Origin: Azospira restricta | GTDB taxonomy: Bacteria > Pseudomonadota > Gammaproteobacteria > Burkholderiales > Rhodocyclaceae | Assembly: GCF_016858125.1 (NCBI RefSeq) | Contig: NZ_CP064781.1 | Coordinates: 1,054,001 to 1,118,000 of the forward strand | Direction of reading: 5' to 3' | DNA: 64,000 bases | Part shown: positions 7,767 to 15,411 of the stretch, in pieces | Numbering within the stretch: the stretch's first letter is position 1 | Layout: the number at the start of each line of letters is the position of its first letter | Made by a program: the position numbers and the translations under genes | The notes under the pieces: model-generated | Told to the model about the DNA's origin: nothing | The model's database searches: none | What the model saw: only the letters and a program-made list of their open reading frames with translations

Positions 7767-8726
7767 TTACGCCGCCGCTTCGTCGCAGCCGCAGCGGTTG
7801 ATCTCGACCGACACGTGGACCAGTTCCGCGTGCCGCGCCAGTTCGCCGCGCACCGCCTCCGCCGACAGCGTCGCGTCGTGCGTGACCAGGCCGAGGATCA
7901 CCGCGAAACTGCCCTTGCCGACGCGCCACACGTGCAGGTCGGCGATCCGCGTCGTCGCCGCCCATTGCGGGTGCGCCTCGATCACCTCGCGCACCTCGGC
8001 AACGACCGGGTGGTCCATCTCGCAGTCGAGCAGCACACGCCCCGCGTCGCGCGCCAGCGACCACGCCCAGACCGTGATCAACACGGCGCCGACGATGCCC
8101 ATCAGCGGGTCCAGCCAGTCCCAGCCGAGCCACAGGCCGCCGGCCAGCGCGGCGATCGCCAGCAGCGAGGTCGCGGCGTCGGCGAGTACGTGCAGGTAGG
8201 CCGAGCGCAGGTTGAGGTCGTGGCCGTGGTCGTGCGGATGCGCATGCCCATGCTCGTGGTCGTGCCCGTGGTGATGGTGCGCGTTGCCGAGGATCAGCGC
8301 GCAGACGACGTTCACTGCCAGCCCGAGCGCGGCGACGACCATCGCCTCGGCGAAGCGGATCGGCTGCGGGTCGAGCAGGTGGCGCACCGATTCCCAGACC
8401 ATCGCGCCGGCGACGCCGAGCAGGAACAGCGCGCTGGTGAAGCCGGCGAGGATCTCTATCTTCCAGGTGCCGAAGGCGAAGCGCGCGTCGTGCGCATAGC
8501 GCCGCGCCATCGCGTAGGCGAACGCCGACAGGCCGATGGCGAAGGCGTGCGTCGCCATGTGCCAGCCGTCGGCCAGCAGTGCCATCGAGTTGAAGACGAG
8601 GCCGGCGACGATCTCGCCGATCATCGCCGCGAAGGTGATCCACATCACCAGCCGCGCGCCGCGCTCGGCCGCCGGGTTGCCGGTGTCGAAGAGATGGGGG
8701 TGCCGCCAGGAGTCGATTTCGTGCAT
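7767..8726 (-). CDS. Cation diffusion facilitator exporter, DmeF-type (Ni/Co)
   Basis: A 319-residue CDF protein with six predicted membrane segments and a C-terminal cytoplasmic metal-sensing domain. The HLFDTGNP start, the DGWHMATHAFAIG segment in TM2, HVLADAATS in TM5 and a His-rich loop between TM4 and TM5 (residues ~150-167, NAHHHHGHDHEHGHAHPH) match DmeF-type members. DmeF exports Co2+ and Ni2+ from the cytoplasm using the proton gradient in characterised bacteria. Zinc specificity is less likely because TM2 has the H-x3-H pattern typical of DmeF. The gene converges on infA with 18 bases between them. No DmeR-like repressor gene is adjacent. Confidence 0.85.
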   Translation of the reverse strand: MHEIDSWRHPHLFDTGNPAAERGARLVMWITFAAMIGEIVAGLVFNSMALLADGWHMATHAFAIGLSAFAYAMARRYAHDARFAFGTWKIEILAGFTSALFLLGVAGAMVWESVRHLLDPQPIRFAEAMVVAALGLAVNVVCALILGNAHHHHGHDHEHGHAHPHDHGHDLNLRSAYLHVLADAATSLLAIAALAGGLWLGWDWLDPLMGIVGAVLITVWAWSLARDAGRVLLDCEMDHPVVAEVREVIEAHPQWAATTRIADLHVWRVGKGSFAVILGLVTHDATLSAEAVRGELARHAELVHVSVEINRCGCDEAAA

Positions 8727-8824
8727 GCGCCCATTTTACGCGAGCGTTGCGGCCGGCCGGCGCAAGGCGGAGAGATGCGGGATAATTCCCGCTTCCGATC
8801 CCTGCGCCGTCGCCCGCCGCTGCC

Positions 8825-10429
8825 GTGAGAGTCACCCTCGTCCACCCTGCCGGCTTCAACTTCGTTCCCGGTCAGCCCGACTTCTCGGTGCTCGCCAACC
8901 GCATGGCGCCGATCGGCATCCTGCAGTTGGCGGCGTGGCTGGAGAAGCACGGCCATCCGACGGCGGTGCACGACTGCCTCGGTCCGTACGCGCCGCCGAC
9001 GATTGCCGGGAACGCAGAGCGGGTACTGGCCACCGAGCCGGAGCTGGTCGGCTTCTCGGCGACCACCTCGGGTTTCCTGGACGCGCTGGAGATCGCCGCG
9101 CTGATCAAGGCGCGCCGGCCGGAGATCAAGATCGTCTTCGGCAACGTGCACGTCTCGTCGCTCGGCGCGCCGGTGCTCGCGGAATACCCGGAGATCGACT
9201 ACCTGTGCATCGGCGAGGGCGAGGGGCTGCTGCTCGACCTGGCCGAGGGCAGGCCGCTCGCCGGGATCGGCAACCTCGTCTGGCGCGATGCCGAAAACGG
9301 CGGCCGCATCGTCACCAACCCGCGCCGCAACCGCATCCTCGACCTCGACGAGCTGCCCTTCCCCGCCTACGAGAAGCTGGCCGGCTTTCCGCAGGGCTAC
9401 CACCTGCCGCTGTTCGCCTACGCGCAGCGCCACGGGGCGACGATGATCACCTCGCGCGGCTGCCCCTACACCTGCTCGTTCTGCGACCGCACGGTGTTCG
9501 AGCGGCTGTACAAGGTCAACTCGGCGCAGTACGTCTACGCGCACATGAAGCACCTGCGCGACCACTTCGGCGTGCGCCACATCAACTTCTACGACGACCT
9601 GTTCACCGCACAGAAGAAGCGCGTCTTCGAGCTGTGCGACCTGCTCATCGAGCAGCCGCTGGGCATGCAGTTCAACTGCGCGATCCGCACCGGCCACACC
9701 TCGGACGAGATGCTGGCGAAGCTGAAGCAGGCCGGCGCACTGATGGTGTCGATGGGCATCGAATCGGCCGACCCGGAGATGATGGCGCGGCACAAGGCCG
9801 GCGTGACGCTGGACGCAGTGAAGAAGACGGTCGAACAGATCCACGCCGCCGGCCTGCGCGCCAAGGGCCTGTTCATCTTCGGCATGCCCGGCGAGACGCC
9901 GGCGACGATCAAAAAGACCAGCGACTTCATCCTCTCGCTCGACCTCGACGAGATGAACATGACCAAGTTCAGCCCGCTGCACGGCGCGCCGATCTGGGAC
10001 GAATGCATCAGCGGCCAGAGCGGCGATTTCGTCGAGGACTGGCGGCTGATGAACTGCCTCAACTTCGTCTTCAAGCCGCAGGGCTTCGAGTCGCGCGAGC
10101 AGATGGACGCGCTCTACAACTGGCATGTGCGCCGCTTCTACGACAGCCGGGGCTACCGCCGCCGCTTCGCCAAGCGCCTGTGGCAGCATCGCTGGAGCCT
10201 GTGGCATATCCTGAAGCATCTGCCGCAGACGATCGCCGCCGCGCGCTACTTCAGCGCCAACAAGGCGCAGCTGGAGCGGGCCAAGCGCGACTTCGCGCGC
10301 CACCCGCGGCAGCCGGTCGGCCTGCGGCCGGTGCTCAGCCCCGAGCTGCAGGCCGACGCGATCGCCGCGATGTCGCCGGTGAAGGTGTCACGGCGGCCGC
10401 AGGCGGCGGCCGCGCCATCGGCGGTATAA
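8825..10429 (+). CDS. B12-binding-domain radical SAM protein
   Basis: A 534-residue protein starting with GTG. Residues ~1-150 form a cobalamin-binding-like Rossmann domain (MAPIGILQLAAWLEKHG, GNVHVSSLGAPVLAEYPEIDYLCIGEGE). A radical SAM core follows, with the cluster motif CPYTCSFC near residue 213. The layout is that of class B radical SAM enzymes (BchE/HpnJ/P-methylase group), which often methylate or rearrange unreactive carbons. The substrate is unknown. It ends about 100 bases before the chorismatase gene of the pigment locus on the same strand, so a role in modifying the aryl head group or an unrelated lipid are both open. A -10-like GATAAT inside a small GCGGGA/TCCCGC palindrome lies at 8777-8792, with no matching -35 box. 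Confidence 0.8.
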   Translation: MRVTLVHPAGFNFVPGQPDFSVLANRMAPIGILQLAAWLEKHGHPTAVHDCLGPYAPPTIAGNAERVLATEPELVGFSATTSGFLDALEIAALIKARRPEIKIVFGNVHVSSLGAPVLAEYPEIDYLCIGEGEGLLLDLAEGRPLAGIGNLVWRDAENGGRIVTNPRRNRILDLDELPFPAYEKLAGFPQGYHLPLFAYAQRHGATMITSRGCPYTCSFCDRTVFERLYKVNSAQYVYAHMKHLRDHFGVRHINFYDDLFTAQKKRVFELCDLLIEQPLGMQFNCAIRTGHTSDEMLAKLKQAGALMVSMGIESADPEMMARHKAGVTLDAVKKTVEQIHAAGLRAKGLFIFGMPGETPATIKKTSDFILSLDLDEMNMTKFSPLHGAPIWDECISGQSGDFVEDWRLMNCLNFVFKPQGFESREQMDALYNWHVRRFYDSRGYRRRFAKRLWQHRWSLWHILKHLPQTIAAARYFSANKAQLERAKRDFARHPRQPVGLRPVLSPELQADAIAAMSPVKVSRRPQAAAAPSAV

Positions 10430-10430
10430 T
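10425..10430 (+). promoter_or_regulatory. Possible -10 box before the chorismatase gene
   Basis: TATAAT overlaps the stop codon of the radical SAM gene and lies ~97 bases before the next start. No convincing -35 hexamer is seen 16-18 bases upstream. The hairpin TTGCGGG/CCCGCAA (10443-10462) lies just after it and could be in the leader. Confidence 0.3.
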
Positions 10431-10526
10431 CCCCGGCCGGTTTTGCGGGGCGATTCCCGCAACAAAAACAACGAGTCGGCCCGTCGTTCGGGAACGGCCG
10501 GCGGCACAGGGGGAGAGGAAGTTCGA

Positions 10527-11621
10527 ATGCAGGGCGATCGGCAGGCGGCCATGGACACAACTCGCGAAGATTTCGTCGGCAAGGTGCCGCTGTCGCTGGC
10601 GCCCTGCCCGCCGGCGCAGCTCGCCGCGCTCGGCGGCGAGCGTTCGCCGGGCCTGCTCGGCCTCGCCTGCATCGGCATCGGAGCGTCGGCGGCGCTGCCG
10701 CGCATCGCCGACCTGCCGCTGCAGCACGTCGCGGCGCCGCTGCTCGGCGGCACCGGTGCGCTCTACGGCGAGGCCTGGCGCAGCCGCTCGACCTGCATCG
10801 CCGGCGAGGGCCAGGGCATCCGCTTCCGCGCCGACGCCAACGTCCTCTACGGCGTCGTCGAGGTCGTCGAGGACAGCTTCGCCGCCGCGGCGGGCGCCTC
10901 GCCGCTGCAGCGCGCGACCGAGGACGCCTACCGGCGCATCTTCCGCCTGCTCGACGCCGAGGGCTTTCCCGAACTGTGGCGGGTGTGGAACTACCTCCCC
11001 GCGATCAACGCGGAAAGCCCGGAATACGGCGGGCTCGAACGCTACCGCCAGTTCAACGTCGGCCGCCAGGACGCCTTCCTCGGCGCCGGCCGTCTGACCG
11101 GCGGCGCGGTGCCGGCCGCCTGCGCGCTGGGCGTGGCCGGCGGGCCGCTGTCCATCGCCTTCCTCGCCGGCCGGCTGCCGGCGCAGCCACTGGAGAATCC
11201 GCGCCAGATCAGCGCCTGGAACTATCCGGCCGACTACGGCCCGCGCGCGCCGACCTTCGCCCGCGCGACGCTGGCGCAGCTGCCCGGGCAGGAGCTGCTG
11301 TTCGTCTCCGGCACCGCCAGCATCGTCGGCCATCGCACCGTGCATGCCGGCGACGTCGCCGGGCAGGCGCGCGAGTCGCTCGCCAACATCGCCGCCGTGC
11401 TCGCCGAGGCGAACAAGGCGAGCGGCGCCCGCTATACGCTCGATACGCTCGACTATCGCGTCTACGTCCGCCGCGCCGGCGACTTCGACGCCGTGCGCGC
11501 GGCGCTGCTGCCGCTGATCGACGAGCGCGCCGCCGTGGTCTACGTGCAGGCCGACATCTGCCGCGCCGACCTGCTGGTCGAGGTCGAGGCGAGCGCCTCG
11601 CGCGCGACCGGCCGCGCCTGA
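10527..11621 (+). CDS. Chorismatase of the FkbO/Hyg5/XanB2 type
   Basis: A 364-residue protein matching the chorismatase family: the paired GGTGALYGEAWRS region, ALERYRQFNVGRQDAFL-like centre, ISAWNYPADYGPRAPTFARA, FVSGTASIVGH and a C-terminal VVYVQADICRADLLVEVE. These enzymes convert chorismate to pyruvate plus a dihydroxy-diene acid or hydroxybenzoate. XanB2 of Xanthomonas makes 3- and 4-hydroxybenzoate, and the 3-isomer feeds the xanthomonadin pigment. The start is set by GGGAGAGGAAG about 7 bases before the ATG at 10527; a second ATG lies at 10551. Given the aryl polyene operon downstream, the likely role is to make the aryl starter. Which hydroxybenzoate isomer forms cannot be read here. 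Confidence 0.88.
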   Translation: MQGDRQAAMDTTREDFVGKVPLSLAPCPPAQLAALGGERSPGLLGLACIGIGASAALPRIADLPLQHVAAPLLGGTGALYGEAWRSRSTCIAGEGQGIRFRADANVLYGVVEVVEDSFAAAAGASPLQRATEDAYRRIFRLLDAEGFPELWRVWNYLPAINAESPEYGGLERYRQFNVGRQDAFLGAGRLTGGAVPAACALGVAGGPLSIAFLAGRLPAQPLENPRQISAWNYPADYGPRAPTFARATLAQLPGQELLFVSGTASIVGHRTVHAGDVAGQARESLANIAAVLAEANKASGARYTLDTLDYRVYVRRAGDFDAVRAALLPLIDERAAVVYVQADICRADLLVEVEASASRATGRA

Positions 11622-11626
11622 ACCGC

Positions 11627-12451
11627 ATGTCTGCCGCTGGTCGCCATCCGCTCGCTCGTCTCGCCTTCGCCGCCTACGAGGTGCTGGCGATGGGCCTCGG
11701 GCTGGGCATGCTGGCGGCGATCTGCCTCGCCTGGACGCCGCTCGCGCTGCCGCTCTACCTGCTGCTGCCGCGCACCTGGGGGCGCCGCGTCGGGCGGCTG
11801 GCGATCATGGCCAGCTTCCGCTTCTACCTGTGGTTCCTCACCGTCTTCTGCTACTGCCGCTTCGACCTCGACGAGATCGATGCGCTGCGCCGCGACGCGC
11901 CGCTGATCGTCGTCGCCAACCATCCCTCGCTGCTCGACGCGGTGATCCTGCTCTCGCGCTTCCCGAACATGGTCTGCGTGATGAAGGCGGCGCTCGCCGA
12001 CAACCTGCTCTTCGGCGCCGGCGCGCGGCTGGCGCGCTACATCTGCAACGACGTGCCGCTACAGGTGATCCTGCGCGCGCGCGAGGAGCTGCGCGACGGC
12101 GGCCAGCTGCTGCTGTTCCCGGAAGGCACGCGCACCACGCGCTGGCCGGTGAACCCGCTGGTCGGCAGCGCCGGCCTGATCGCCGGCCGCAGCGGTGCGC
12201 CGGTGCAGGCGCTGCTGATCGAGTTCAGCACGCCCTACCTTGGCAAGGACTGGCCGCTGTTCCGCCGCCCGTCGCTGCCGCTGCGCGTGCGCGTGCGCGT
12301 CGGCCGCCGCTTTGCGCCGCCGAAGGACGTGCCGGTGTTCACGCGCGAGCTGGAGCAGTATTTCCGCGACGAACTCTCGGCCGCCAGCGTCCACGAAACG
12401 TCGGCCGAATGCGCCGCGCAGCCCGCGCCGGCGGCCGGCACGATTTCCTGA
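11627..12451 (+). CDS. PlsC-like 1-acyl-glycerol-phosphate acyltransferase, pigment locus
   Basis: A 274-residue membrane protein with two hydrophobic segments near the N-terminus and a cytoplasmic-face acyltransferase domain. The active-site block NHPSLLD (HX4D, ~93) and the FPEGTR glycerol-phosphate/acceptor motif (~167) are both present. It starts 5 bases after the chorismatase stop and is followed after 9 bases by a glycosyltransferase gene, so the three are likely co-transcribed. PlsC-like acyltransferases and family 2 glycosyltransferases are standard accessory genes of aryl polyene clusters, where they probably attach the polyene or a fatty acyl chain to a lipid anchor. The exact donor and acceptor are unknown. 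Confidence 0.85.
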   Translation: MSAAGRHPLARLAFAAYEVLAMGLGLGMLAAICLAWTPLALPLYLLLPRTWGRRVGRLAIMASFRFYLWFLTVFCYCRFDLDEIDALRRDAPLIVVANHPSLLDAVILLSRFPNMVCVMKAALADNLLFGAGARLARYICNDVPLQVILRAREELRDGGQLLLFPEGTRTTRWPVNPLVGSAGLIAGRSGAPVQALLIEFSTPYLGKDWPLFRRPSLPLRVRVRVGRRFAPPKDVPVFTRELEQYFRDELSAASVHETSAECAAQPAPAAGTIS

Positions 12452-12460
12452 AGCCCGACC

Positions 12461-13237
12461 ATGCCCGCCGCCTCGACCAGCCATCTCGTCCTGATCCCCA
12501 GCTACAACCCGGGAGCCAAGGTCTACGACACGGTGCGCGCCGCGCGCGCGCAGTGGGCGCCGGTGTGGGTGGTCGTCGACGGCAGCACCGACGGCAGCGC
12601 CGAGCGGCTGCAGGCGATGGCCGCCGCCGATCCCGGCCTGCACGTGATCGTGCTCCCCGAGAACCGCGGCAAGGGCGCCGCCGTGCTCGAAGGCGCCCGC
12701 GCCGCGGCGCGCGCCGGCTTCACGCACGTGCTGACGATGGACTCCGACGGCCAGCACCCGGCCGACCTGATTCCCGCCTTCATGGCCGCGTCGCAGGCGG
12801 CACCCGCGTGCATGGTGCTCGGCAAGCCGGTGTTCGCCGCCGATGCGCCGCGCCTGCGCGTCAACGGCCGCAAGGTGTCGAACGGCTGGGCCAACCTGGA
12901 GACGCTGTGGATGGGCATCGGCGACTCGCTGTACGGCTTCCGCGTCTATCCGATCGAACCGCTGTGCCGCGTGATGACCGGACAGAAGTGGATGCGCCGC
13001 TTCGACTTCGACCCCGAGGCCGTCGTCCGCCTGTGCTGGGACGGCGTGCAGCCGCTCAACCTCGACGCGCCGGTGCGCTACTTCCGCGCTGACGAGGGCG
13101 GCGTCTCGCACTTCAACTACCTGCGCGACAACACGCTGCTGACCTGGATGCACACGCGGCTGTTCCTCGGCTTCCTGTGGCGACTGCCGGGGCTGGTGTG
13201 GCGGCGGGCTGCGGGCAGGGCTGAGAGCGGAGAGTGA
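12461..13237 (+). CDS. Family 2 glycosyltransferase, pigment locus
   Basis: A 258-residue GT-A fold glycosyltransferase resembling the dolichyl-phosphate mannosyltransferase group. LIPSYNPG at the N-terminus, VVDGSTDGS (nucleotide-sugar site, ~45) and the metal-binding MDSDGQH (~105) are visible. A hydrophobic region near the C-terminus (LFLGFLWRLPGLV) could bind the membrane. It probably transfers a sugar onto the lipid or polyene part of the pigment, as proposed for other aryl polyene clusters; the sugar is unknown. The stop codon overlaps the start of a broken antitoxin gene (GTGA), which is likely coincidental. Confidence 0.85.
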   Translation: MPAASTSHLVLIPSYNPGAKVYDTVRAARAQWAPVWVVVDGSTDGSAERLQAMAAADPGLHVIVLPENRGKGAAVLEGARAAARAGFTHVLTMDSDGQHPADLIPAFMAASQAAPACMVLGKPVFAADAPRLRVNGRKVSNGWANLETLWMGIGDSLYGFRVYPIEPLCRVMTGQKWMRRFDFDPEAVVRLCWDGVQPLNLDAPVRYFRADEGGVSHFNYLRDNTLLTWMHTRLFLGFLWRLPGLVWRRAAGRAESGE

Positions 13238-13426
13238 GCGTGGATGAGGCGATGAAACGGTTCCAGGACGATCTGCTGGAATCGGTGCGTCAGATGAAGG
13301 CCGGCAAGGCCGCGCGCGTGACGACGGTCGATGTGTCGGCGGCGGCCGAGGCACGCAACGGGGTCGGCGAAAACGCTGCTGCGGATAGCGATGCAGAACC
13401 CGGAGGCAGTGAAGGCGGCGGCGTAG
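13234..13426 (+). pseudogene. Broken HTH (XRE/HigA-like) antitoxin gene with internal deletion and frameshift
   Basis: In the first frame, from GTG 13234, the product starts MSVDEAMKRFQDDLLESVRQ and continues MKAGKAARVTTVDV, then AEARN. This is like the N-terminal region of XRE-type antitoxins (F-LLeSv--M-AG--A--T--). The helix-turn-helix that should follow is missing. In the +1 frame the DNA continues with HATGSAKTLLRI and AMQNPEAVKAAA, then TAG at 13424, which matches the usual C-terminus of that same family (GaAr-LLRia--nPE-v). The simplest reading is loss of the central ~25-30 codons with a net frame change at about 13352-13360. The original frame runs on to a stop at 13464 as a 76-residue low-complexity product. 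No toxin gene is adjacent. The assignment rests on remembered family patterns. Confidence 0.6.
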
Positions 13427-13516
13427 AAAAGCTGAAGGCGGCCGGCGTCGCGAGGAGCAAATGACGCTGAGCCGTATGCGGACTTTGGAAAAGGAATCAG
13501 GCTAGTGCATTTGGCG

Positions 13517-14266
13517 TCATCTATTAAGCTCTTTCAGCCAGTATGTGCCGAATGTGAATGAGTCGTACGGATTCAACTCGTTCGCAAGAAGATACCCGCG
13601 CATTTCCGCGACACCGGTCGTGCATAAGCGGCTAAGAAACCGCCATGGATACACCAGTTCAACCGTTTTCAATATCAGTTCGGGGTCTTCGCCTACAGTC
13701 GAACTGCCGTGATAGTACGGTTCCTCTTCCTTGTCGCCGAAAGTCATTCCGTAGCCTGGCATCCGCAGTTCGTGCACCAAAGCATTGCGGTAGGTATAGA
13801 GGAGGTGCGAGTGCGTTAGTGCCATCACGTCGATTCCTTCAATTGGTATCTTTTGGTCTGAAGACGACGGCCATTCGCGCTTCACCGCTTCGAGTAGAGG
13901 GTCTTCCGATATATGCATAAGTGCTCCACTGTGCACGGGGAGTTGGCTGTATTTTTGCAGCGCCCATTTCCGCAAGCTATCGAGTGCCGGGTCAGGGTTC
14001 TTTCGTAGTAGTTGAACTAAATGGGGAAGGCTGACGCGGCTGCCATCAGACCACCTGCAGAATCGCTGAACGAAACCAACAAAGCGTTCCTTGTTCTTGC
14101 GCCGAGGCATGACTGTTCCTGAAAGTGTGTCGAGGACAGCCACAAACAGGAGTTTGCGATAGAGCTCGTCGTGAGAAGACTGGAGCGTTTCTATGTCTTT
14201 GACTTGTGAATCGAAGTAGTCACAGAATCGGGTGATGTCGGATTTTAGTTGGTCAGGTTTGGTCAT
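13517..14266 (-). CDS. Hypothetical protein of low GC content with a HEPN-like RX4H motif
   Basis: A 249-residue soluble protein of no recognised family. Its DNA is visibly poorer in GC than everything around it and uses codons such as AAA, TTT and ATA freely, which suggests horizontal acquisition. The protein is mostly helical. Near the middle it has YRNALVHELR, where Arg160 and His165 form an R-x4-H pattern like the catalytic motif of HEPN RNase domains found in defence and toxin systems. This is a short motif and the call is tentative. The start is the ATG at 14266; no strong ribosome site is visible. It lies next to a broken antitoxin gene and between the two arms of the pigment locus. 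Confidence 0.6.
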   Translation of the reverse strand: MTKPDQLKSDITRFCDYFDSQVKDIETLQSSHDELYRKLLFVAVLDTLSGTVMPRRKNKERFVGFVQRFCRWSDGSRVSLPHLVQLLRKNPDPALDSLRKWALQKYSQLPVHSGALMHISEDPLLEAVKREWPSSSDQKIPIEGIDVMALTHSHLLYTYRNALVHELRMPGYGMTFGDKEEEPYYHGSSTVGEDPELILKTVELVYPWRFLSRLCTTGVAEMRGYLLANELNPYDSFTFGTYWLKELNR

Positions 14267-14357
14267 GGCGTTGTCAAATTAAGGTCACGCAGACGGTTGC
14301 GGCGGTATGTCAGCTAATACCGTTGACAGAAAGATTGCGCCTTAAATCTGTCCGTCG

Positions 14358-15263
14358 TTATTCCGTACTCCCCCGATACTCCGCCGCCTTCCTCAACAGC
14401 CACTCGCGGAACGCCTGCAGCACCGCCGAGCCCTGCTTGCTCTCGGGATACACCAGGTAGTAGCCGTGCGCGCTCTGCAGCGCGCGTGCGCAGGGGATCA
14501 CCAGTTCGCCGGCGGCGATTTCGTTGGAGACGAAGAAGCGCGGCACGAGCGCGACGCCGAGGCCGGCGCGGGCGGCTTCGACGAGCATCGAGAACAGTTC
14601 GTAGCGCGGCCCCTTCATCGCATTCACGTCGCGCAGCTGCGCGGCGTTGAACCACTGCCGCCAGGCTTCCGGCCGCGACGACTGCTGCAGCAGCGTGAAG
14701 CCGGCGAGTTCCCCGGCGTCGATCGCGGCGCGGCCGCCGAGCAGGCGCGGGCTGCAGATCGGGACCATCTCCTCGCCGAACAGGTATTCGGCGACGGCGC
14801 CCGGCCACACCGGCTCGCCGAAGTGGATCGCGGCGTCGAAGGGGGTGTCGGTGAACAGGAAGGGCTCGGCGCGCGTCGTCAGGTTGAGCGTGATGTCCGC
14901 ACGCGCGGCGTTGAAGTCGGCCAGCCGCGGGATCAGCCAGCGCGTCGCGAAGGTCGGGATCACCGCCAGCTCGAGCACGCCGCCGGCGCCCTGGTGCGCC
15001 ATCATCGCCAGCGTGTCGCGCTCCAGCCGCGCGAGATGTTCGCGCACCTGCTTGGCGTAGAGCTGGCCGGCGTCGGTCAGGCTCAGCCGCTTCTTGATGC
15101 GGTTGAACAGCAGCACGCCGAGCATGCCCTCGAGCGAGGCGATCTGCCGGCACACCGCGCTCTGCGTCAGCGCCAGCTCGTCGGCGGCGCGCGTGAAGCT
15201 CTGGTGGCGGGCGGCGGTCTCGAAAGCGACCAGGGTCTCGATCGCCGGGATCTTTCTGCGCAC
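14358..15263 (-). CDS. LysR-type transcriptional regulator (GcvA-like)
   Basis: A 301-residue LysR family protein. It has an N-terminal winged helix-turn-helix (residues ~5-65, FTRAADELALTQSAVCRQIASLE) and a periplasmic-binding-like effector domain (~95-295). The FTRAADELALTQSAVCRQI pattern and the length fit the GcvA-like subgroup. It is transcribed away from the small ORF and gdhA, the usual layout for a LysR regulator and its target, so control of gdhA by an amino acid or 2-oxo acid effector is a reasonable inference. A widely spaced inverted repeat in the shared intergenic region is a candidate binding site. It is AT-normal for the genome, unlike the neighbour at 13517. Confidence 0.9.
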   Translation of the reverse strand: MRRKIPAIETLVAFETAARHQSFTRAADELALTQSAVCRQIASLEGMLGVLLFNRIKKRLSLTDAGQLYAKQVREHLARLERDTLAMMAHQGAGGVLELAVIPTFATRWLIPRLADFNAARADITLNLTTRAEPFLFTDTPFDAAIHFGEPVWPGAVAEYLFGEEMVPICSPRLLGGRAAIDAGELAGFTLLQQSSRPEAWRQWFNAAQLRDVNAMKGPRYELFSMLVEAARAGLGVALVPRFFVSNEIAAGELVIPCARALQSAHGYYLVYPESKQGSAVLQAFREWLLRKAAEYRGSTE

Positions 15264-15279
15264 GACGTCTTCCTTTGCA

Positions 15280-15349
15280 CATTGTTCTTAAAACGCACAA
15301 CGTGCTGAGTTTATATCGTTTGCGGCGCTCCTCCCAAAATCGAACAATG
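15280..15349. promoter_or_regulatory. Divergent LysR/gdhA control region with CATTGTTC inverted repeat
   Basis: CATTGTTC at 15280-15287 and its exact complement GAACAATG at 15342-15349 face each other across 54 bases between the LysR start (15263) and the small ORF (15412). This is an AT-rich island in a GC-rich region. TTATAT at 15311-15316 could be a -10 box for the gdhA side. Two half sites spaced about six helical turns apart would suit a LysR tetramer, but the match to any known site was not tested. Confidence 0.4.
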
Positions 15350-15411
15350 CGCGCAGCCGATGACGCGGGCTGCAGACAGCGTCGCTTGAAAAAACGACAC
15401 AGGAGACTTCG

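Noticed and set aside
8217-8285. Short repeated GTGGTCGTG/CATG units resembling a tandem repeat or CRISPR-like pattern
   Set aside because: This is the coding sequence of the His-rich loop of the DmeF-type exporter; the unit length is irregular and there are no spacers.
8777-8792. GCGGGATAATTCCCGC as promoter or operator of the radical SAM gene
   Set aside because: GATAAT could be a -10 box but no -35 hexamer lies at the right distance, and the 6-bp arms are short for an operator in GC-rich DNA.
10443-10462. Hairpin TTGCGGG/CCCGCAA as terminator of the radical SAM gene
   Set aside because: Only 7 bp with no following U-tract. It may equally be in the leader of the chorismatase transcript, so no firm call is made.
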